From Saccharomycopsis malanga (taxonomy: Eukaryota; Ascomycota; Saccharomycetes; Ascoideales; Saccharomycopsidaceae): DNA of 64,000 bases. The notes beneath the pieces were generated by a model. It saw only the letters and a program-made list of their open reading frames with translations. It made no database searches and was not told where the DNA came from. How positions within the stretch are numbered: the first letter of the stretch is position 1; each line of letters opens with the position of its first letter. Shown piece after piece: positions 58,472 to 64,000 of this stretch. Both the position numbers and the translations under genes were made by a program. The stretch spans positions 744,001-808,000 of the forward strand of contig CP025322.1 in assembly GCA_004014935.1 (NCBI GenBank). The letters run 5' to 3'.

Positions 58472-61057
58472 CTAATATCGCAATGATCTTTGCAACTTGA
58501 TGACCCAAGCACTAAGCCCCACTTCACCTATGATAAAGAAAAATAGCACAACTGAGAGGGCCATGGAGATTTTCAAGTCTGTTGTCTCAGGCAAATAAAG
58601 TGCGTTTTCAATAGCGGTATATTTGCTTGCCACCACTGCAAGACAGTAAATAGGAAATGCCATAAAGAGCAACGAAAAGCATATAAAAGATGACAAGCCT
58701 ATAATGTAGTACTTTAGCTTGTTTATTATGAAATGGTGTGCAACATTAATGATGGCCATAAGTACTGCGACAGATATACTAAGTTTTGCCTGACTTGTGG
58801 TGATGGACCAATTTTCGGTATCAAATTTCAAAAATTGAATGGAGAAGACCACTATCAAGTACGTGAATAAAATACTTGAAGCGCTTAAAAACTCCAAAAA
58901 TTTGACAATTTTGCCTTTGATTTTGAAATCAAAGGCCTCATTTGACCCTGACGCCTTATAACTCTCGATATTGTAAGTTCCAATTTTGTCAATGTTATTA
59001 TTTCTGAAAATTTGAATAACTAGCATGCTGATAATTGCCCAGAAAATGGAAACCAAAATTATGACACCTAATTGCAAGCCTTGGGCAATATTTAACAGTT
59101 TATTACCAGTCACAGTGTACATGATATTTGCAAATTGAAATAACAAAACCATATTGTTGAAAACCCAGACCAAGTAAACACTTAAAAAATTCACGTAATG
59201 TCTAGGGTTTAAGCAGCAAATGACGGTCATTAACAAGCAATAGCACACACCAAATAGATAACAAATCATCCAGTTTTTGGCATACATAATACTAGCATGT
59301 TCGCTTGAATTGTATCTTGCAAAGAAGGCTAACTCGCAGGCACCTAAAATAAAGTTGGCAAGGTTGACTGCACAAAGGAAAATACAATTCAAGTTTGTTG
59401 GGCTGATCTCATAATCAAAATCAGCTTCGCTGATTTTTTTGCAGTTCAATATGAAAATTGCAACCAAGGCAAGGAACAAAAGGCCGGAACAATAATACTG
59501 AACTATGGCTGCTGAAAGTACTTCTTTAGCTTCCATAACACACAAATATTGAACCATATTGAAAAATAGATAGCAGTAGTAAAGTAAGCATACAGAAAGA
59601 CCTAAAACTTTATCCTTTTTGTAAGCCCAACTATTGTACACCAAAACAAATGGTGACACCAAGGCTAGTAATAAACAGCTGATATAGAAAGGGGCATTAG
59701 AAATTGCGGCAATATAAGCGCAAACAAAAAAAGGCATTATAAGACCACCTAGAAAGACTAATAAAGAGTTGAACAAATGAGCTTCATCCACCAATTTTCT
59801 AGCACGTACAGAAGCACCTGTTTTAATGAATGTTTCCCAACTGAAGTCTTTAGCAATGTAGAAAAACCACATAAGAATTTGGCCACCCAAAAAGACACAT
59901 ATACAGACCATGGCGGTGATACTGTAGATTCTAGGAAGTTGAAAATTGTCATGAAATTGCTTGGCCTTTTCTGGATACTGTGCCGCATCATGATAAATAT
60001 CAATTCCTTTAGCTCTCAAAAGCTCAACAACCTGTTTTACTGCTGCTTGTTGCTGTATCAAATTCACTATACTGAACTGCATCTCAATAACCGTTATCAA
60101 GAATAAGTACAAGAACAATAGCACTAATTGGGTGTTGCTTTTTGTTTTAAAAGTAGAAAGGACAACTCCAAATTGATATATCTTCGAGTACACTAAGAAG
60201 AAATAATAATATAATACACCAATTCTACTCTCTCGTATAATATCTGGATCATCGGAAACAATGTACTGGTTTTTCAAATACAAAGACCATATAATAACAA
60301 ACACAACGGTGGTCGCAAAGGAAAGAAAGGCAAACATAGAGTACATGATGTTTTGTTTGTTGAAAAACTTTTTAAATTGGCTTAAAAGTGATTTCTTACC
60401 TTCAAAGCTAGAGGCGTACAGTAATGAACTGCTATTCTTTGGACAACCGTCAAAGTTTCCTTTTGAACTGTAAGTAGGCAGTTCGTTGGATTGTTGTTTT
60501 TCATTCAAAGCCATGTTGAAAACATTTATAGACTTGTGTTTTTTTTCTTCTTCTGATGCTTCTAAAGCATCCATTATGGATAATCTTTTACTGGCAATCA
60601 TGGAGAATTTTTTCTTGACAGTTCGCTCAGCTTCATCGATGTCCTCATTGCTATCATAATTGAGGTCTGCAATAGTGCTGTTCAGAGAAGAAGACTTCAA
60701 GCTGGAGGAAAACTTTTTGCCCAGTGAATCCGACGCTTTAGAACTTGCAATTGTTGATACTTCTGAGAGAGTATCGCAAGCAAAAGGAGTTTGGAAATTG
60801 CTGTTACGGGGTAGTGGAGGTAGTTTTTTGTTACTTATGGTGGAGTTGGAGCGCGTCGAGTTCAGAGGGCCACTAAAGTTGCTTGATCGTTGATTGTGCG
60901 TTATGGTGCTTTGAATTCGGCTCTGGTTCCCTTTTGAGCTCCTCGTATTACTTCTTAGTTGGTGACTATCATGACTTGTATTCGAATGATATCTATTTGG
61001 ATGACCAGCCTTGCCCTGGCCGATATCTGGCCGAAATTGGTTCTTTTTCGAAGACAT
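58472..61057 (-). CDS. Multipass membrane protein, probably UPF0658 Golgi family
   Basis: 861 residues. The first 240 are Ser/Asn-rich and cytosolic. After them come roughly fourteen hydrophobic segments, beginning near MFAFLSFATTVVFVIIWSLY. The block GVLYYYFFLVYSKIYQFGVV and the segment WFFYIAKDFSWETFIKTGAS resemble fungal UPF0658 Golgi membrane proteins (described in S. pombe), including the aromatic-Trp-Lys-x-Gly-Ala pattern. The additional C-terminal membrane segments make it longer than those I recall. No transport or catalytic motif is visible and the biochemical role is unknown. Starts at an ATG. Confidence 0.7.
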   Translation of the reverse strand: MSSKKNQFRPDIGQGKAGHPNRYHSNTSHDSHQLRSNTRSSKGNQSRIQSTITHNQRSSNFSGPLNSTRSNSTISNKKLPPLPRNSNFQTPFACDTLSEVSTIASSKASDSLGKKFSSSLKSSSLNSTIADLNYDSNEDIDEAERTVKKKFSMIASKRLSIMDALEASEEEKKHKSINVFNMALNEKQQSNELPTYSSKGNFDGCPKNSSSLLYASSFEGKKSLLSQFKKFFNKQNIMYSMFAFLSFATTVVFVIIWSLYLKNQYIVSDDPDIIRESRIGVLYYYFFLVYSKIYQFGVVLSTFKTKSNTQLVLLFLYLFLITVIEMQFSIVNLIQQQAAVKQVVELLRAKGIDIYHDAAQYPEKAKQFHDNFQLPRIYSITAMVCICVFLGGQILMWFFYIAKDFSWETFIKTGASVRARKLVDEAHLFNSLLVFLGGLIMPFFVCAYIAAISNAPFYISCLLLALVSPFVLVYNSWAYKKDKVLGLSVCLLYYCYLFFNMVQYLCVMEAKEVLSAAIVQYYCSGLLFLALVAIFILNCKKISEADFDYEISPTNLNCIFLCAVNLANFILGACELAFFARYNSSEHASIMYAKNWMICYLFGVCYCLLMTVICCLNPRHYVNFLSVYLVWVFNNMVLLFQFANIMYTVTGNKLLNIAQGLQLGVIILVSIFWAIISMLVIQIFRNNNIDKIGTYNIESYKASGSNEAFDFKIKGKIVKFLEFLSASSILFTYLIVVFSIQFLKFDTENWSITTSQAKLSISVAVLMAIINVAHHFIINKLKYYIIGLSSFICFSLLFMAFPIYCLAVVASKYTAIENALYLPETTDLKISMALSVVLFFFIIGEVGLSAWVIKLQRSLRY

Positions 61058-62163
61058 TAAGAACCTTTCTTAAATTATGACCAGACACGCTCTACAGCTC
61101 TAGAGCTTTCGTTCCTGACCAAGAATTGAAGATGATTTGTGGAAAGATCAGTACTTCAGGTGACCACCTCCAAATTGAAAGCATTTGGAAATAACAATTT
61201 AAGCTACAGCGATCCCAGCAGTATATATTTCCACCCATTTCACCACCAGTCTTTTAGCCTCATTGTATCATCTGTCCAAGACACTCAAGTCTCAAGATGC
61301 TCTTTGATACATCCTAAACTGATTCCACATGTTAGGAGTTCTGTATGTTGGCAGAGTGATGCATCAGCGCACCGCGACCTGCGTGCATGTGCATCAGAGT
61401 GACGTTTTCGAAACACTCAAAAGATGCGTACGCCATTATTAGAGACACACTATTTCTGTTAAATAGTGGTAGGAACTAGATTAGAATTCAAAAAGATTGA
61501 AACGAGTATTTTTGAGCAAAATGGTTTATCTATGTTTGTCAAAAAGCATATCAAATTATGTATGATGCAGCATTATTCTGTATAATATGCAGCATTGATC
61601 TCTATACGTAACAACCTTGTTTCCAGATTAGGCTTGACCGAATAAACAATAAATGTCCTGCTGTAATCATGACAAGACAGCTCAAGTTTATTGAATGGAT
61701 GTGAAGAATGGAGACGTTCATAAGAGAGTGCTTAAGCATAAATTTAGGTAAATAGTAAGAATTTTAATGGTTCAACTGTTATATATCTTTTTGGTAGCAA
61801 ATAATCTTCGTGGTATTTCAATGGATGACTGGCAATTTTGTATTGATGCAAATCCCTAAATTATTGCTCTTAGAGAATCACAATTTCCCTGTCAAAATAT
61901 TTTGATAATGTACCCCTATCATATCACAGTACAACAATTGTGATTTAGCTGTTTGTAGAGCTTAACAATTGCATTGTAAAATCGTGTCATATATAATAAT
62001 CAGTATTGTTATCATTATTAAGTAAATCAAACTCTCATAAATGTAGGGGTATAATTGTTTCGAACATTTCAATAGCTGATGGTGTGTCCGCAAGGAGAAG
62101 TGTTAAAGAGAACAACGTAATCTGTCAACTTGATTTGAAAATTTGTGCATATTACTATATATT
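61058..62163. other. Intergenic region upstream of the UPF0658-like gene
   Basis: 1.1 kb with no supported gene. Near 61360-61430 are GATGCATCAGCGC, GCGTGCATGTGCATC and GATGCGTACGCC. The rest is AT-rich. Short frames starting at 61139 look random. Confidence 0.35.
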
Positions 62164-62835
62164 CTAACTGACTTTTTTATTAAACCTTTGTACAATCTTT
62201 TTGTCCTCGAGCAATAAATGGCTTTTCAACTGCGTAAACTTGTTACCAAAGTTTTTATCACAGTGCAAGCATTTCAACTCTGTTTGTTTGACTTTTTGCT
62301 TTGCATTGTTCGGGTCTGCTCGTTCATGGTACTTCTTCTGGTCTAACGGTATTTCGTTCAACAGGATGAAAAAACCGGTATTGAAAGTATTATAATGGAC
62401 CCGATTCTTGGTAGACGGACTTACAAAATCTGTTGATATAATATGAATATGCAAATGTGCCATTGAGGGCACTGCATGAACCCCTACTTTGAACCTCTCA
62501 TTTAAAAATTTGGGATCTTCAATACCTGTCTGCTGGATCAATTGGTCCATCGCAAGCTTCTTTCCTATGGGAACATACTTGTCTCTTACAAGCTTCAAAA
62601 ACTCTTTGTCCTGGAAGGCTTCCAATGGGTGTAGAAATGTCTTGCTACGATCTTTGGGTATAATTAAAAGGTGGACTTTACTTTTTGGAAACAAATCATT
62701 GATAATCACAACTTTAGTATCATTGAAAACTACCTTATCAGGATACTTCGCCGGATCAGTAATATAGACTCCCAATTTCTTTAAATACGGTGGGATGTTC
62801 TTTTCATTGATTGCGCTTTTGGATGCTGGTCTCAT
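62164..62835 (-). CDS. HNT3: Aprataxin-like DNA 5'-AMP hydrolase
   Basis: Removes AMP left on DNA 5' ends by abortive ligation, acting in nuclear DNA repair. 223 residues: HIT domain with the triad HLHIH (His127, 129, 131), preceded by KSKVHLLIIPK and LHPLEAF. A C-terminal zinc finger has CLHC (Cys189, Cys192), His206 and Glu210 in SHLLLE, so the ligand set appears to be C2HE, as I recall for yeast-type aprataxins. The length equals that of S. cerevisiae Hnt3 within a few residues. Start at an ATG. Confidence 0.92.
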   Translation of the reverse strand: MRPASKSAINEKNIPPYLKKLGVYITDPAKYPDKVVFNDTKVVIINDLFPKSKVHLLIIPKDRSKTFLHPLEAFQDKEFLKLVRDKYVPIGKKLAMDQLIQQTGIEDPKFLNERFKVGVHAVPSMAHLHIHIISTDFVSPSTKNRVHYNTFNTGFFILLNEIPLDQKKYHERADPNNAKQKVKQTELKCLHCDKNFGNKFTQLKSHLLLEDKKIVQRFNKKVS

Positions 62836-63372
62836 TTTGGTAGCATCTGTCTTGTTTTAACAGAAAGCTTGTGGAATTAATTGCTATTACGCAAGTTTCC
62901 TATTTAGGAGCAAAAAAAAATTACATTTTCTCTATCACCTGTATATCAACTGATGGTAGCTCACTCTGCAACCAACCCAATTCATATATATATATTGGGC
63001 TGAAACGTAATACTTCTCTTAGTAGTCATTAGAATATATACAGATATCTGTTTAACAATTAGCTGATAGCCCTAAATGGTTATAAGTAGTAATCAGTTAA
63101 TTACTTGTTATAACAATATCGTAATAGATTATCCAAAGACAGTTCCAAGTAGGGTTGTTTATCCATTACAACTTGGTGTATAGCATAGTATTACTTATAA
63201 CAATACAAATTGGGCGCAAACTATCTACAAGTTGATAAATGTCATAAACGTTCGTATCCGCAATTAGAATAGCTATATAGCTCAATATATACATTTTCGT
63301 GTTCAAAAAGGCTTTCGCCTAAACTATTATACAGAAGGCAGCGAGTAGAAAAACAACATCTTCCTCAAAACT
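62836..63372. promoter_or_regulatory. HNT3 promoter and 3' flank of the next gene
   Basis: About 540 bp, AT-rich, with a TA run near 62982-62995. Nothing else recognised. Confidence 0.3.
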
Positions 63373-64000
63373 TCAGATGGAAACGGGCGTGGTATTAACT
63401 TCTTTCCATGTTTTAGCAAACTTAGTGGTGTTTTCACTGTAGGAAAATGGATCTAAAAATGTGTCATAAAGTACATTAGTTCTTACAATCTCCAAAAGAC
63501 TGTCAAGATATTCATTAATGACGTTACCTTGAGAGTCAACTTTTACCTGATCAAACCCTAAAATAGAGACTAGCTGTTTGAGCTGATAGTTGGACAAGTT
63601 CATAAACATACACCTGTCAGGAATATCTTTTAATTCATATTCCAAGTCCAAAATTTTATGCACGGGTGCCACCTTTGGTTTTTTGGAAGTGAAATTAAGA
63701 TTCAACAACACCATGTCTTCACCATTATCATTTGCAGCGTCCAACCGATGAAATTCTGAAAATACCAAACTAGCAATATGACTCCACTTGATATATTGTA
63801 CATAAAAAATGCCATTCTTGTACAAATGACATTTCAAGAAAACTTCATATAATTTGAGGAACAACTTTTTGAGAACTTTAAAACACCAAATTTTTTCATC
63901 TAAAGCCTCTTTATCAATATCAACACCAGCATTACGCTGTTGATTTATCAACCAAAAAAGAGACAAGAAACATTGAAAAATAAAAGAATGAAAAATAAAG
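63373..64000 (-). CDS. Unrecognised protein, C-terminal part, runs off the window
   Basis: The minus-strand frame is open from the window edge to a TGA at 63375-63373, about 209 codons. No ATG precedes the first 120 residues in this frame, so the start lies beyond the window. Visible features are a helical segment (KVLKKLFLKLYEVFLKCHLY), then HKILDLEYELKDIPDRC, MFMNLSNYQLKQLVSILGF and a C-terminal LDSLLEIVRTNVLYDTF. No membrane segment or catalytic motif. I do not recognise a family; the even spacing of hydrophobic residues supports a genuine folded protein. Confidence 0.7.
   Translation of the reverse strand, partial: FIFHSFIFQCFLSLFWLINQQRNAGVDIDKEALDEKIWCFKVLKKLFLKLYEVFLKCHLYKNGIFYVQYIKWSHIASLVFSEFHRLDAANDNGEDMVLLNLNFTSKKPKVAPVHKILDLEYELKDIPDRCMFMNLSNYQLKQLVSILGFDQVKVDSQGNVINEYLDSLLEIVRTNVLYDTFLDPFSYSENTTKFAKTWKEVNTTPVSI

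Noticed and set aside
1-64000. CRISPR arrays, bacterial operons, riboswitches, rRNA or canonical tRNA genes
   Set aside because: None seen; the window is nuclear yeast DNA, and no TPP-type aptamer core or complete tRNA was found by eye.

Overview
This window is a nuclear chromosome segment of a budding yeast (Saccharomycotina), most likely from the CUG-Ser (CTG) clade. About two dozen protein genes have clear yeast orthologues. They are compact and mostly intron-free; the few introns have GTATGT or GTAAGT donors and TACTAAC branch points close to the acceptor. CTG codons at YFH1 codon 107 and in both lipases sit where the orthologue or paralogue carries a polar residue, which fits CUG read as serine. 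No species can be named from the sequence alone.

Layout. 1-8 kb: the 5' part of GUA1, a carnosine N-methyltransferase-like gene and an unrecognised probable mitochondrial protein. 7-12.4 kb: two secreted class 3 lipase paralogues and an unrecognised 258-aa protein. 12.3-20.3 kb: a gene-poor stretch holding only a C2H2 zinc-finger gene. 20-31 kb: an unrecognised gene, frataxin (YFH1), EGD1, then the divergent pair DML1/SCJ1 and a glutamate decarboxylase. 31-41 kb: an ENV9-like dehydrogenase, a MET28/cys-3-like bZIP factor, a small spliced zinc-ribbon gene, TIF11 and a GRE1/SIP18-like hydrophilin. 41-64 kb: a TRE1/TRE2-like adaptor, UTP4 (apparent frameshift), TIM54, an IRS4/TAX4-like EH protein, RPB4, TIM17, SNU114, a multipass membrane protein, HNT3 and a partial unknown gene. 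Several genes serve mitochondria (YFH1, TIM54, TIM17, DML1), others gene expression (RPB4, SNU114, UTP4, TIF11, EGD1).

The most unusual content is of three kinds. (1) At least seven copies of a dispersed element with a tRNA-like head (A and B boxes), an unrelated body, a conserved 3' hairpin and an (ATT)n tail; one 5'-truncated copy lies between perfect 13-bp direct repeats. These are the marks of a tRNA-derived SINE, and two copies form an inverted pair between YFH1 and EGD1. (2) EGD1 can only be read in frame if a single-nucleotide exon lies between two introns. (3) Downstream of the MET28-like gene lie three hairpins with different but complementary stems around an identical CCAAC loop, a candidate structured RNA element.

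Limits: everything here comes from reading the sequence by eye plus the supplied translations. Orthology calls rest on remembered family motifs. Several listed open frames begin at GTG or TTG; I moved those starts to the first in-frame ATG.
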